Shown in pieces: positions 18,792-27,933 of a DNA stretch of 64,000 nt; the stretch's first letter is position 1, and every line of letters starts with the position of its first letter. The notes beneath the pieces were generated by a model. It was not told the DNA's origin, ran no database searches, and saw only the letters and a program-made list of their open reading frames with translations. This DNA comes from AR5 sp041497115 (lineage in GTDB: Bacteria > Methylomirabilota > Methylomirabilia > Rokubacteriales > CSP1-6). The translations under genes and the position numbers were made by a program. Location: assembly GCA_041497115.1 (NCBI GenBank), contig JBGQFW010000006.1, positions 12,195-76,194 on the forward strand, written 5' to 3'.

Positions 18792-20395
18792 GCCCGCCGC
18801 CGCCACACCGACCAGCCGTCGCCCTCGAACGCCCGCTCGAAGTCCGCCGGCGCGCCCGCCGCCTCGAGGCCGGGCCCCACCAGCGCGTAGTCGGCCCCCG
18901 AGCGACGGGCGAGCGCGAACCAGCACTCCCGCCCGTGGATCGCGCGGCACGCCTCGAGCTCGCGGCTCTCCCGGTACCACGTGGTGAAGGGCCGGGTGCC
19001 GACGAGGAAGAACAGCGCGCCGTCCTTGAACGAGCCGGTGATGGCCCGCCGCGCGCCGACGCGGAAGTCGAAGCTGTCGGTGAAGAACAGCGCGTCGGGC
19101 GGGGTGCGGGCGGCCGCCCACGCCGCCACCGCCCACGGGCCGGCGCGCGCCGGCGCGGCGGGCCCGGCCGCCCGCGGGGCGCCGACACCCAGCCACGCTT
19201 TCACCTCGGCGCGCCGCTCGGCGGAGACGGCGTGGATGACCTCGCCGGGGGGAACGAGCGAGGCCACGAACAGCAGCGCGAGGGCGGCGCGCGCGCGCGG
19301 CGTCCGCCGCGCGAGCAGCGCGGCGTAGCTGAGGGCGAAGCCGCCGAGGAGGACGGGATACGCCAGCCGCACCATGCGGAGCTCCTGGATGTCGACGTAG
19401 GGGCGGTCGCGCCAGGCGCCCAGCGCCTGGATGGCCGCGGTGCCGGCGACGCCGAGGACGACCGCGCTCACGGCCACCACGTCCAGGGGCACCCGCAGCC
19501 GCTCGGGCGCGCGGCGCCGCCAGACGAGCCAGGCGCCCAGCGGCAGGCTCGCGTGGAAGAGCACGGAGAGCAGCGCGCTCGGCGCGATCGGGTAGAGCAG
19601 GTACGGGAACTTGTAGTGCAGCGCCGCCCGCGCGAGCGACAGCGTGGCCGGGTCCGAGGCGTCGTCGCGCGCGGCGAAGAACGGCACCAGGTACGGCAGC
19701 GCGGCGATCACGAACAGCGCGACGCCGCCCGCCACCTGGAGGATCGCGCGCGGGCGCAGCCGCTCGAGCACGACGTGAGCGACCGCGGTGGCCTGGGCGA
19801 GCTGGTAGGCGGTCACCGGGTGGACGTTGAACAGCACGCCCAGCAGCAGGTAGAAGAGCGGGAACGTCCGCGAGCGCCGCCACGCCACGAAGAGCAGCAG
19901 CAGCAGCGGCACCAGCGCCGCCACGATCGTGCGGGTGGCCGCCGAGCGGACGCCGTCGAATCCCCAGAAGTCGCCGCCGAGCCCGTTGCGGATCGTCAGC
20001 GCCGAGAGGGCGGCCAGCCCGGCGGCCGCCCGGCTGCCGCTGAGCGCGCGGAAGAGGGCGTAGTGGCCGACGAGGTAGAGCGCGCCCATCGGCCACGCGA
20101 GCCACACCAGCGCCGCCTCGACGTCGCCGCCGAGCCGGCGGGCGAGCGCGGCGTGCAGCCGGAGGAACCACGGCACGTGCAGCAGCACGGGATCGTGGCG
20201 GTAGAGCGGGTCGTGGGCGAGCACCGCCGGGTCGAGGATGCGCACCACCAGCAGGTCGTAGGCCTGCTGGTCGCTGCGCAGCGCCCGGTCGCCGGCCGCG
20301 GTGAGGGCGCCGGCCAGCAACAGGGCGGCGAGCGCGACCACCACCCACTCGAGGCCGGGGCGGCGGCTCAGCGGCGGACGCGCGGCCGGGCCCAT
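18788..20395 (-). CDS. Polytopic membrane protein, GT-C-like
   Basis: The 535-aa product has about ten hydrophobic helices and a C-terminal soluble part of about 150 residues. The first loop carries acidic and His residues (LAHDPLYRHDPVLLHVPW), as in lipid-sugar-dependent GT-C glycosyltransferases. Proteins of this look usually add sugars on the periplasmic face, but no family-defining motif is certain. The ATG at 20395 is inside the end of the upstream GT2 gene (28-nt overlap). Confidence 0.6.
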   Translation of the reverse strand: MGPAARPPLSRRPGLEWVVVALAALLLAGALTAAGDRALRSDQQAYDLLVVRILDPAVLAHDPLYRHDPVLLHVPWFLRLHAALARRLGGDVEAALVWLAWPMGALYLVGHYALFRALSGSRAAAGLAALSALTIRNGLGGDFWGFDGVRSAATRTIVAALVPLLLLLFVAWRRSRTFPLFYLLLGVLFNVHPVTAYQLAQATAVAHVVLERLRPRAILQVAGGVALFVIAALPYLVPFFAARDDASDPATLSLARAALHYKFPYLLYPIAPSALLSVLFHASLPLGAWLVWRRRAPERLRVPLDVVAVSAVVLGVAGTAAIQALGAWRDRPYVDIQELRMVRLAYPVLLGGFALSYAALLARRTPRARAALALLFVASLVPPGEVIHAVSAERRAEVKAWLGVGAPRAAGPAAPARAGPWAVAAWAAARTPPDALFFTDSFDFRVGARRAITGSFKDGALFFLVGTRPFTTWYRESRELEACRAIHGRECWFALARRSGADYALVGPGLEAAGAPADFERAFEGDGWSVWRRRA

Positions 20396-21063
20396 TCGCG
20401 CAACAGCAGGCCCAGGAACTTGAAGCCGACCGGCACCGCGTTGAGCTTGGACACCCCGCGGCCGACCCGGGGCCCCTCCTGCGTCGGGATCTCCAGCACG
20501 CGCAGCCCCTGGCGCAGCGCGCGCATCGACATCTGGAACTCGATCGCGTAGCCGTCGGCGTCGGGGTCGAGCCGCTGGAACGCCGCGCGGGTGACGGCGC
20601 GGTAGCCGTTGATCGTGTCGGTGATGCGGGGGCCGCGGAAGAGCGCGTTCACGAGCCAGGTGAACATCACGTTGCCCCACCGCCGGCTGGCGAAGAGGAA
20701 CTTGTCGTCGTCCTCCGACCGCGCCCCCGCCATGAAGCGCGAGGCGATCACCATGTCGTAGCCGCGGTCGAGCCCCTCCACGAGCCGGGGAATGTCGGCG
20801 GGATCCTCGTTGCCGTCGGGGCTGAAGAAGACGAGGAGGTCGTGGCGGGCGTGGCGGGCGGCCAGCCGGAACGCCTCGCCGCGGCCGCGGCGCTCCTGCT
20901 TGACGACGCGCACGCCCCGCGCCTCGAAGAACTCCACGGTGCCGTCGGTGGAGCCGCCGTCCACCACCAGCACCTCGTCCACCCCCTGGGGCAGCTTGGG
21001 GAAGACGTGCCCGACGCCGTCGATCTCGTTGAGGGTGAGGACGACGAGGGTGAACGGCGTCAC
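20368..21063 (-). CDS. Glycosyltransferase family 2 (DPM1/DPG synthase-like)
   Basis: The 231-aa GT-A enzyme has TLNEIDGVGHVFPKL, VVDGGSTDGT, FFSPDGNEDPADIP and GYDMVIASRFM. It resembles polyprenyl-phosphate mannose/glucose synthases that make lipid-linked sugars for GT-C enzymes. That fits its position directly upstream of a GT-C-like membrane protein. The typical DADGQ is SPDGNEDP here. GTGA overlap upstream. Confidence 0.85.
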   Translation of the reverse strand: MTPFTLVVLTLNEIDGVGHVFPKLPQGVDEVLVVDGGSTDGTVEFFEARGVRVVKQERRGRGEAFRLAARHARHDLLVFFSPDGNEDPADIPRLVEGLDRGYDMVIASRFMAGARSEDDDKFLFASRRWGNVMFTWLVNALFRGPRITDTINGYRAVTRAAFQRLDPDADGYAIEFQMSMRALRQGLRVLEIPTQEGPRVGRGVSKLNAVPVGFKFLGLLLREWARPRVRR

Positions 21064-22010
21064 CGCGCGGCCCCCGCGCAGGCGTGGCGCGCGTACCACT
21101 CGATGGTGCGGGCCAGCCCCTCGCGCAGTCCCACCGCCGCCTCGAAGCCGAACTCCCGGGCCGCCGCCGCCACGTCGGCGGAGCGCCGCCGCTGGCCGCT
21201 CGGCTTCGACGCGTCGAAGGCGATGCGGCCGCGGTAGCCGGTCAGGTCGGCGATGAGCGCGGCCAGGTCGCGCACGCTGATCTCGAAGCCGGCGCCCAGG
21301 TTGACCGGCGCCCCGCCGTCGTACCGCTCGGCGGCCAGCACGATGCCGCGGGCGGCGTCCTCGACGTAGAGGAACTCGCGGGTGGCCAGCCCGTCGCCCC
21401 ACACGACGACCTCGGCGGCCCCCGCGGCGGCGGCCTCCACGAAGCGGCGGATCAGCGCGGGCACCACGTGCGAGCGGTCGGGATCGAAGTGATCCCCGGG
21501 GCCGTAGAGGTTCATCAGCAGCAGGTGGATGGCGTCGAAGCCGTACTGGGCCCGGTAGGCCTGCCCCTGCACGAGCATCATCTTCTTGGCCAGCCCGTAC
21601 GGCCCGTTGGTGGGCTCGGGATAGCCCTCCCACAGCTCGTCCTCGCGGAACGGCACCCGCGCGTGCTCGGGGTAGGCGCACACCGAGCCGACGCCGACGA
21701 ACTTGGCGACGCCGCGGCGCCGGGCGTGCTCCATCACCAGCGTGCTCATCATGACGTTGCGGTAGAAGATCGCGCCGGGGTTCGCCATGTTGAAGTCGAT
21801 GCCGCCGACCTCGGCGGCGAGGTGCACCACCACGTCCACCGGCGGCCCGGCGAAGAGCCGGGCGACGTCCGCCTCGTGGGTGAGGTCGTACTCGCTCGCG
21901 CGGGGGGCGACGACGTCGGCGCAGCCGGCCGCCCGCAGCCGCTCGACGACGTGACGGCCGAGGAACCCGGCGCCGCCGGTGACGAGCACCCGGGCGCCCG
22001 CCAGCCTCAT
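21060..22010 (-). CDS. GDP-fucose synthase/ColC-like NAD(P)-dependent epimerase/reductase
   Basis: The 316-aa extended SDR has GGAGFLGRHVV, GSVCAYP (Ser109 and Cys111, as in Fcl) and YGLAK (Tyr138, Lys142). Fcl-family enzymes epimerise C3/C5 and reduce C4 of GDP-4-keto-6-deoxy sugars. Its ATGA overlap with a ColD-type 3-dehydratase suggests the ColC role (GDP-colitose-type sugar), but fucose-type chemistry is equally possible. The active site looks complete. Confidence 0.8.
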   Translation of the reverse strand: MRLAGARVLVTGGAGFLGRHVVERLRAAGCADVVAPRASEYDLTHEADVARLFAGPPVDVVVHLAAEVGGIDFNMANPGAIFYRNVMMSTLVMEHARRRGVAKFVGVGSVCAYPEHARVPFREDELWEGYPEPTNGPYGLAKKMMLVQGQAYRAQYGFDAIHLLLMNLYGPGDHFDPDRSHVVPALIRRFVEAAAAGAAEVVVWGDGLATREFLYVEDAARGIVLAAERYDGGAPVNLGAGFEISVRDLAALIADLTGYRGRIAFDASKPSGQRRRSADVAAAAREFGFEAAVGLREGLARTIEWYARHACAGAAR

Positions 22011-23278
22011 GCCCACCGGCTCATGAACTCGTCCACGCACTCCGTGACGTAGCCCCGCTCGCGCTCGCCGATGGCGTGATGGTTCCCGATGAAGAACGAC
22101 TGCCGCATGATCAGCTCGGCATTGGTCAGCGGCCCGGCGATCCGGTGGTCGAACAGCGCGATGGCCGGCTGGTCCCGGAAGTTGCCGGCCATGATGGGCC
22201 GCGTCTCGATCCCCTTGGACTCCAGAAATGTCACCAGGTCGGCGCGGGTGAACGGCGCGTCCGGCCGCACGGTGATCGGGTAGCCGAACCATACCGAGCG
22301 CGAGCCGCCGCCCTCGCGGCCGGGGCACTCGATGAGCCAGTGGGCGTACTTGCGCAGCGCGGCGTTCCAGTCGTCCACGTTCTCGCGCCGGATCCGGATG
22401 AACTCCTCCAGCTTCGGCACCTGGTGGATGCCGAAGGCGCCCTGGACCTCGGTCGGCCGCAGGTTGTAGCCGAGGTTCACGAACAGGAAGCGGTCGTCGA
22501 TGCCGGGGTTCGGCACGTCGGGCTTGACCTGCACGTCGCGCGTCCAGCCGTGGGCGCGCAGCGTGCGGGCGAGGTCGGCGACGCGGTCGTCGTCGGTGAC
22601 GACCATGCCGCCCTCGATCGTGCTGATGTGGTGCGAGAAGTAGAAGCTGAAGGTGCCCATCGTGCCGAAGGTGCCGACCGTGCGCCCCTCGAAGCGCGCG
22701 CCGTGCGCCTCGCAGGTGTCCTCGACGATCAGCAGCCGATGGCGGCGGGCGAGGTCGCCGAGCGCGCGCATGTCGCAGGGGTTGCCGAGCAGGTGGACCG
22801 GCATGATCGCCCGCGTGCGCGGCCCCACCGCGCGCTCGGCGGCGGCGGGATCGAGCGTGAACGTCTCGAGATCGACGTCCACCAGCACCGGCACCAGCCC
22901 CACGTTGACGAGCGGGAAATAGGTCGTGGACCACGCTACCGCCGGCACCAGCACCTCGTCGCCCGGCGCGAGCCGGCCGGCGAACGCCGGGTTCACGAGC
23001 ACGGCCGCCGCGATGAGGTTCGCCGAGGAGCCCGAGTTGACCATCACGGCGTGGCGCGCGCCGACGTACCCCGCCCACAGCGCCTCGAACCGCCGCACCC
23101 GGTCGCCCATCGTCACGCGCAGGCTGAGCAGCGCGTCGATCGCCTCGTTCACCTCGTCGGCGCCGTAGGAGGGCACGTGCAGCGGCAGCCGGACGCCGGC
23201 GGGGGGCTCGGGCAGGGCGAAGTACGACCGCACGAGCTCGCGGATGCGCGCGGCCAGGGCCGGGCGGGAGTCAGCCAT
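22007..23278 (-). CDS. ColD-type PLP-dependent sugar 3-dehydratase (DegT fold, Lys replaced by His)
   Basis: The 423-aa product has the DegT/DnrJ/EryC1 fold with MVNSGSSANLIAAA and EDTCEAHGA. Where aminotransferases read SFHPVKxIxTGEGG, this one reads SFYFSHHISTIEGG, so the PLP-anchoring lysine is replaced by His216. That change defines GDP-4-keto-6-deoxymannose 3-dehydratase (ColD) and RfbH, which remove the C3 hydroxyl rather than transaminate. Length and the HH pair favour the ColD branch. It is coupled by ATGA to the Fcl/ColC-like gene. The nucleotide carried by the sugar is inferred. Confidence 0.85.
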   Translation of the reverse strand: MADSRPALAARIRELVRSYFALPEPPAGVRLPLHVPSYGADEVNEAIDALLSLRVTMGDRVRRFEALWAGYVGARHAVMVNSGSSANLIAAAVLVNPAFAGRLAPGDEVLVPAVAWSTTYFPLVNVGLVPVLVDVDLETFTLDPAAAERAVGPRTRAIMPVHLLGNPCDMRALGDLARRHRLLIVEDTCEAHGARFEGRTVGTFGTMGTFSFYFSHHISTIEGGMVVTDDDRVADLARTLRAHGWTRDVQVKPDVPNPGIDDRFLFVNLGYNLRPTEVQGAFGIHQVPKLEEFIRIRRENVDDWNAALRKYAHWLIECPGREGGGSRSVWFGYPITVRPDAPFTRADLVTFLESKGIETRPIMAGNFRDQPAIALFDHRIAGPLTNAELIMRQSFFIGNHHAIGERERGYVTECVDEFMSRWA

Positions 23279-23299
23279 CGCGCCGGGAGGGAGCGGCGA

Positions 23300-24829
23300 C
23301 TACGAGGCGGCTCCGCCCGCGAGCTTCCGCCACCGCCGCCGCGTGAACACGACGTCGACGAACCACTTCGCGTAGCGGGTCTCCTCCGTCCCGGTGACGA
23401 CGGCCCGCACCAGCGCCCGCACGACCCGCCACGGGCGCAGGCAGAAGGACAGCACGTAGAAGCTCGCGAACATCGACAGCATCGTCCAGTAGAGCCGGCG
23501 CGTGGACACACGGTCGGCGTAGGACGGCGCCTTGGCCGTGTAGAAATCCATCGGGGAGACGAAGAACGCGTCGTCGAGCTCGATCTTGCCCTCGCGCTGC
23601 AGCCGCCGGAACAGCTCGGACCCCGGGTACGGCACGAACTTGGAGACCGCGATGTCGTGCACGCCCAGGCGGGCGAGCGTGAGGACCAGCCCGAGCGACT
23701 GGCGCAGGGTGGCCGGCGTGTCGTCGGGGAAGCCGATCACGATGAAGCACGAGAGCTTGAGCCCGCGGCGGACGGCCGCGCGCACGGCGTCCTTCATGTG
23801 GTCGAGGTCCACCTGCTTCTTGACGATCTTGAGGATCTCCGGCGAGCCGCTCTCCGGCGCGAACGCCAGCGCCCGGCACCCCGACCGGTAGAGGAGGTCG
23901 GCCACCTCGGCGTCGAAGACCTCGGCGCGCGTGCCGATCGGCATCTGCCAGGTGATGCCGAGGTTGCGCGCGATGAGCTCGCGGCAGAAGTCGACCACCC
24001 ACTGCCGCTTCACGATCGCGGTGAGGTCCTGGAAGTCGAAGTTCGTCGTCCCGTACTCGCGGAGGTACCCCTCCATCTCGTCGGCGAGCCGCTGCGGGTT
24101 GCGGGCGATCCACCGCTGCGTCCACATGCCGGGATTCGAGCAGAACGTGCACTGGAACGGGCACCCGCGGGTGCCCAGGATCGGCATCGAGCGGCCGAGG
24201 TTGACGCCGTTGGTCTGGTGGCGGTCGATGTACTCGCGGATCGGGAACGACGCCCAGTCGGGCACCGGGATCGCGTCCACGTCGCGCCGGCGGGCCGACA
24301 ACCCGGTCTTCACGACGCCGCCGCCCTCGCGGAACGCGATCCCCTTCACGCTCCCCAGCGGCCGCCCGTCGGCGTGGGCGCGCAGCAGCTCGACGAACGT
24401 CTCCTCGCCCTCCCCCAGCACCACGACGTCGAAGGGGCTGACGCCGAGCACGTGGTCGGGCACGGCGGTGCCGTGCTCGCCGCCCAGCACCATCAGGACG
24501 TGCGGGAACTTCTCGCGCACCGCATGCGCCACGCGGTTGGTCACCGGCCAGAGCGTGCTGAACATGCAGGTGATGCCGACCACGCGCGTGTCGGGGTGGA
24601 TGCGTCGGACTACCTCGCCGAGGGGCAGCCCCTGCACCATGAAGTCGCCCCGGTCGGGATAGGTCGAGACCTCGTCGAGGGCCTCCCCGGTGGCGTCGAT
24701 CACCCGGTACGGGAGGCCGACCGCCTTGAGCGTGCCGGCGATGTAGGCCAGCCCCAGGGGCGGGTTCGGCGTGTGCATCTGAAGACCGGAAAAGCTCTTG
24801 ATTCCTGGGGGATTGATGAGGGTGATCAT
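23300..24829 (-). CDS. B12-binding-domain radical SAM protein
   Basis: The 509-aa product has an N-terminal Rossmann-like cobalamin-binding region (about 1-160, NPPGIKSFSGLQ, VLGEGEETFVELL), a radical SAM core with CX3CX2C at Cys223, Cys227 and Cys230 (GTRGCPFQCTFCSN), and a C-terminal extension with a possible amphipathic or membrane helix. Class B members methylate or rearrange unactivated carbons. Its place beside sugar-deoxygenation genes suggests a sugar or lipid substrate. 43 nt separate it from the upstream gene; TTGACT at 24871-24876 could be a -35 box but no good -10 follows. Confidence 0.85.
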   Translation of the reverse strand: MITLINPPGIKSFSGLQMHTPNPPLGLAYIAGTLKAVGLPYRVIDATGEALDEVSTYPDRGDFMVQGLPLGEVVRRIHPDTRVVGITCMFSTLWPVTNRVAHAVREKFPHVLMVLGGEHGTAVPDHVLGVSPFDVVVLGEGEETFVELLRAHADGRPLGSVKGIAFREGGGVVKTGLSARRRDVDAIPVPDWASFPIREYIDRHQTNGVNLGRSMPILGTRGCPFQCTFCSNPGMWTQRWIARNPQRLADEMEGYLREYGTTNFDFQDLTAIVKRQWVVDFCRELIARNLGITWQMPIGTRAEVFDAEVADLLYRSGCRALAFAPESGSPEILKIVKKQVDLDHMKDAVRAAVRRGLKLSCFIVIGFPDDTPATLRQSLGLVLTLARLGVHDIAVSKFVPYPGSELFRRLQREGKIELDDAFFVSPMDFYTAKAPSYADRVSTRRLYWTMLSMFASFYVLSFCLRPWRVVRALVRAVVTGTEETRYAKWFVDVVFTRRRWRKLAGGAAS

Positions 24830-24872
24830 GCGAAAGCCCGTCCGCTAAATCTGGCTGATACACGCCGATAAG

Positions 24873-25535
24873 TCAAGGTTGCGGACCGCTCGCACGCTTC
24901 GTGGCGACCGCCAGGTACCCGGTGGTGAAGCTCGACAGGAACGCCGAGCGCCGCACCCGGGCGAGCCGATCGAGGCGCACCAGGACCCCGCCCAGCGGCA
25001 GGGTGCAGCCGGCCAGCGCCCAGCGCAGCGGCCGGGAGCCCACGTGGGCCGTCGCCTGACGCAGCATGTTGGCCAGCGCGGTGAAGAACCGCCCCTGCGC
25101 CACCACCTCGCGCACCGCCAGGCCGGCCTGCTCGAGCAGCTCGCGCAGGCGCGCCTCGGTGAAGCGATGGCGGTCGGCGGCGGCATCGGCGCGATGCAGG
25201 AAGGGCACCGAGACGAGCGCGAGGCCGCCGGCGCGCAGCACGCGCGCCAGCTCGGCCACCGCCCGCTCCGGGGCCTCGACGTACTCCAGCGTCTCCAGGC
25301 ACAGCACCCAGTCCACCGCGCCCGCGCGCAGCGGCAGCGCCTGGGCGTCGGCGACCACGGTGGGCCGCTCGCGCGGGTCCAGATTGACGCGGGTCGTCCC
25401 GGCGGGAGCGCGGAAGCGGCCGCGCGGCCGCCGTCGCCCGCCGACGTCCAGCCCCCGGCCGCCGAGACCGGCGGCGACGCGCGCCAGCTCGGCGTCGAGC
25501 AGCATCCGGCGATAGCTGGTCCCCAGCTCTGTCAT
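24873..25535 (-). CDS. SAM-dependent methyltransferase (Methyltransf_11-like)
   Basis: The 220-aa class I methyltransferase has a shortened motif I (LDVGGRRRPRGRF), the acidic VNLDPRE, VVADAQALPLRAGAVDWVL and LETLEYVEAPERAV. Motif I lacks the usual GxGxG spacing, so SAM binding is probable but not secure. ATGA overlap with the upstream GT4 gene. The substrate is likely a glycan intermediate. Confidence 0.75.
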   Translation of the reverse strand: MTELGTSYRRMLLDAELARVAAGLGGRGLDVGGRRRPRGRFRAPAGTTRVNLDPRERPTVVADAQALPLRAGAVDWVLCLETLEYVEAPERAVAELARVLRAGGLALVSVPFLHRADAAADRHRFTEARLRELLEQAGLAVREVVAQGRFFTALANMLRQATAHVGSRPLRWALAGCTLPLGGVLVRLDRLARVRRSAFLSSFTTGYLAVATKRASGPQP

Positions 25536-26644
25536 CGGCCTCCGGCCAGCCCGCGCACGAGCGCGATCTCGGAGGCCACCAGCCGCTCGAGATCGTAGGA
25601 CGCCACCACGGCGGCGCGGGCGCGCTCGCCCAGCGCGCGGGCGCGCTCGGCGTGCGTGAGCACCTCGGCCAGCCGCTCGGCCAGCCGCGCGTGATCGGTG
25701 GGCGGGACGAGCAGGCCGGTGTCGCCGTCGGCCAGGATCGCGCGGTTGCCGCCCACGTCGGAGGCCACGCACGGCAGGCCGCAGGCCATCGCCTCCAGCA
25801 GCACCTTGGGATGCCCCTCGGTGAACGAGGGCAGGACGAACACGTCGGCGCCGCCGAAGACCTCGGGCAGGCGGCGGTGGTCCACGAACGGCCGCACCTC
25901 GAGCGCCACGCCGAGCGCGCGGGCGCGCGCCTCGAGTGCCGGGCGCTCGGGCCCCTCACCGACGAAGAGGACGCCGGCCGCCACGCGGCCGCGCAGCCGC
26001 GCCGCCGCCTCCAGCACCGCGCCCAGGTTCTTCTCGGCCGACAGCCGGCCCACGTAGAGGATGCGGCGCGGCTCCGCCGCGGCGCGCGCGGCGGGATGAA
26101 AGAGCCTGGTGTCCACGCCGTTGGGGATCAGGTGAACCTTGGCCGGATCGGTGCGCGCGCCGACGTGCGCGGCCAGCTCGGCCGTCGTCACGATCACCGC
26201 CGAGGCGGCGGCCAGGCCGAGCCGCTCGACCGCCAAGCGGAGCAGCGCGGTGGCGCGCGAGCGCGCGAGACGGCCGTACCAGAAGCCGTAGGTGACGGCG
26301 AACGGCGTGCCCCAGCGGCGGCGGGCCACCACCGCCGGCAGCGCGCCGGTGATCTGGAACACGCGCAGCGCCGCGCACGCCGAGAGCGCGCGCCCCGCCC
26401 GGAACGGCAGGAGGAGCGTCTGTGCCCAGGGATGGCCGCGGCCGGGAATCAGCGTCACGCGGGCGAGCACCTCGGCGTCGCTGGTCCAGTCGCCCAGCCG
26501 CTCGTCGAGATAGCTGAAGTAGCGCACCTCGTCGAACGCGCGCGCGTACGGCTTGAGGTAGCCGTCGACGAGGCGCGAGTGCTGGCCGCTCTTGGCCAGC
26601 TCGCCGAGCCCGCCCCGGATGGCCGGCAGCAGCCCGACGATCAC
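25532..26644 (-). CDS. Glycosyltransferase family 4
   Basis: The 370-aa GT-B enzyme has VHLIPNGVDTRLFHP, ILYVGRLSAEKNLGAVLEA and the EX7E motif EGHPKVLLE. It begins with a GTG at 26644 that overlaps the upstream GT4 stop. The N-terminal acceptor domain (LLPAIRGGLGELAKSGQHSR) is unlike the neighbouring GT4 proteins, so a different linkage is expected. Confidence 0.85.
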   Translation of the reverse strand: MIVGLLPAIRGGLGELAKSGQHSRLVDGYLKPYARAFDEVRYFSYLDERLGDWTSDAEVLARVTLIPGRGHPWAQTLLLPFRAGRALSACAALRVFQITGALPAVVARRRWGTPFAVTYGFWYGRLARSRATALLRLAVERLGLAAASAVIVTTAELAAHVGARTDPAKVHLIPNGVDTRLFHPAARAAAEPRRILYVGRLSAEKNLGAVLEAAARLRGRVAAGVLFVGEGPERPALEARARALGVALEVRPFVDHRRLPEVFGGADVFVLPSFTEGHPKVLLEAMACGLPCVASDVGGNRAILADGDTGLLVPPTDHARLAERLAEVLTHAERARALGERARAAVVASYDLERLVASEIALVRGLAGGR

Positions 26645-27933
26645 GAGGCGGGCGTGGCGAGGGGCGCCCGGGCGGCGGCGTAGATCGCCAGCAGCCGCTC
26701 GACGGTGTCGGCGGCGCCGAACCGCTCGGCCACGTGGCGACGGGCGCCCTCGCCGAGCGCGCCGCGCAGCCCCCGATCGGTCAGGATCCGCACGATCGCG
26801 TCGGCGAGCTGGCCGGGCGCGTTGCGCTCGACGAGCAGGCCGGTGCGCTCGTGGATCACCAGCTCCGGCGTGCCGCCCACCCGCGTGCCGATCACCGGGC
26901 AGCCCGCGGTCATCGCCTCCAGGATCACGCGGCTCAGCGCGTCGGGGATCACCGAGGGCACGACGGCGACGTCGGCGGCGCGGTAGAGCGGCAGCACGTC
27001 GCGGTTGGGCAGCGGCCCCAGCCGCCGCACGTGCGGGCCGCTCGGCGCGATCTCCCCTTCCCCCGCCAGCACGAACACCGCGTCGGGCACGCGCCGGATC
27101 ACCGCGTCGGCCGCGGCGGCGAGATCCGGGCTGCCCTTGCCCGGCGACATCTTGCCGACGTAGAGCACGATCGGACGCCCGGTGAGTCCCAGCCGCGCGC
27201 GCACCGCCGCGCCGTCCTCCGACGACGCCGCCGGCGGCGGCACGTTGTAGACGGTCTCGACGCGACGGACGCGCTCGAGCAGTCCCGAGCGGCGGTAGAT
27301 GCCGAGGATCCCGTCGCTCACCCCGATGACGCCGTCGAGGCGGCCGAGCGCCCGCTGCTTGAGCCGGCTGTCGAGCCAGAAGTAGAGGAACGCCAGCTTG
27401 GCGCGCAGCCGCCGCCGCGGCCGCTTCACGTAGAGCGCCACGTACTCCTCCGCGCACTCGCGCCAGAGCTTGCGCACGCCGCAGTCCACCGGCATGCGAT
27501 CCCCGTGGTGCAGGCACATCGGCGCCGCGTCGATGATGCTGCCGTCGCGAATGGTGAGGAACGCCGGCACCCCGGTGAGCCGCGCGGCGAGCACGGCGGG
27601 GATGAGGCTCTGCTTGTTCTGGGCGTGGATCACCTCGGCCCGCTCGCGCCGGACGGTCCGCGCGACGGCGAGGCCGCCCCACAGGTAGGCGAGCGGATTG
27701 GCCAGCCACTTCGCCGAGGCCGGCGTGCGGCCGGGCGGCAGCCGCCGGGGAAACGGGTAGCGCACGACCAGGACGCCGTCGTCCTCCTCGCGGGCGGCCG
27801 CCCCCCAGTTGGGCGTGACGACGATCACGCGGTGGTCGCGGGCGGCCATCGCGCGGGCCAGCGCCTGCAGGCTCCACTCGGCGCCGCCGGGCGCCCACGG
27901 CGGGTAGTACTCGTTGACGAGACAGATCCTCAC
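26641..27933 (-). CDS. Glycosyltransferase family 4
   Basis: The 430-aa GT-B enzyme begins ICLVNEYYPPWAPGGAEWSL and has VLYVGKMSPGKGSPDLAAAA and DALSRVILE, in which the first Glu of EX7E is an Asp. An insert of about 60 residues (CLHHGDRMPVDCGVRKLWREC) contains three or four cysteines and could bind a metal. GTGA overlap with the polysaccharide deacetylase gene upstream. Confidence 0.83.
   Translation of the reverse strand: MRICLVNEYYPPWAPGGAEWSLQALARAMAARDHRVIVVTPNWGAAAREEDDGVLVVRYPFPRRLPPGRTPASAKWLANPLAYLWGGLAVARTVRRERAEVIHAQNKQSLIPAVLAARLTGVPAFLTIRDGSIIDAAPMCLHHGDRMPVDCGVRKLWRECAEEYVALYVKRPRRRLRAKLAFLYFWLDSRLKQRALGRLDGVIGVSDGILGIYRRSGLLERVRRVETVYNVPPPAASSEDGAAVRARLGLTGRPIVLYVGKMSPGKGSPDLAAAADAVIRRVPDAVFVLAGEGEIAPSGPHVRRLGPLPNRDVLPLYRAADVAVVPSVIPDALSRVILEAMTAGCPVIGTRVGGTPELVIHERTGLLVERNAPGQLADAIVRILTDRGLRGALGEGARRHVAERFGAADTVERLLAIYAAARAPLATPAS

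Noticed and set aside
21060..23278. Firm call of GDP-colitose synthesis
   Set aside because: The ColD- and ColC-like pair fits, but the nucleotide used by the dehydratase at 55438 is uncertain and no GDP-mannose pyrophosphorylase is seen, so only the enzyme class is claimed.
24846..24876. Promoter before the radical SAM gene at 23300-24829
   Set aside because: TTGACT is present at 24871-24876 but no acceptable -10 box follows at 16-19 bp; too weak to list.
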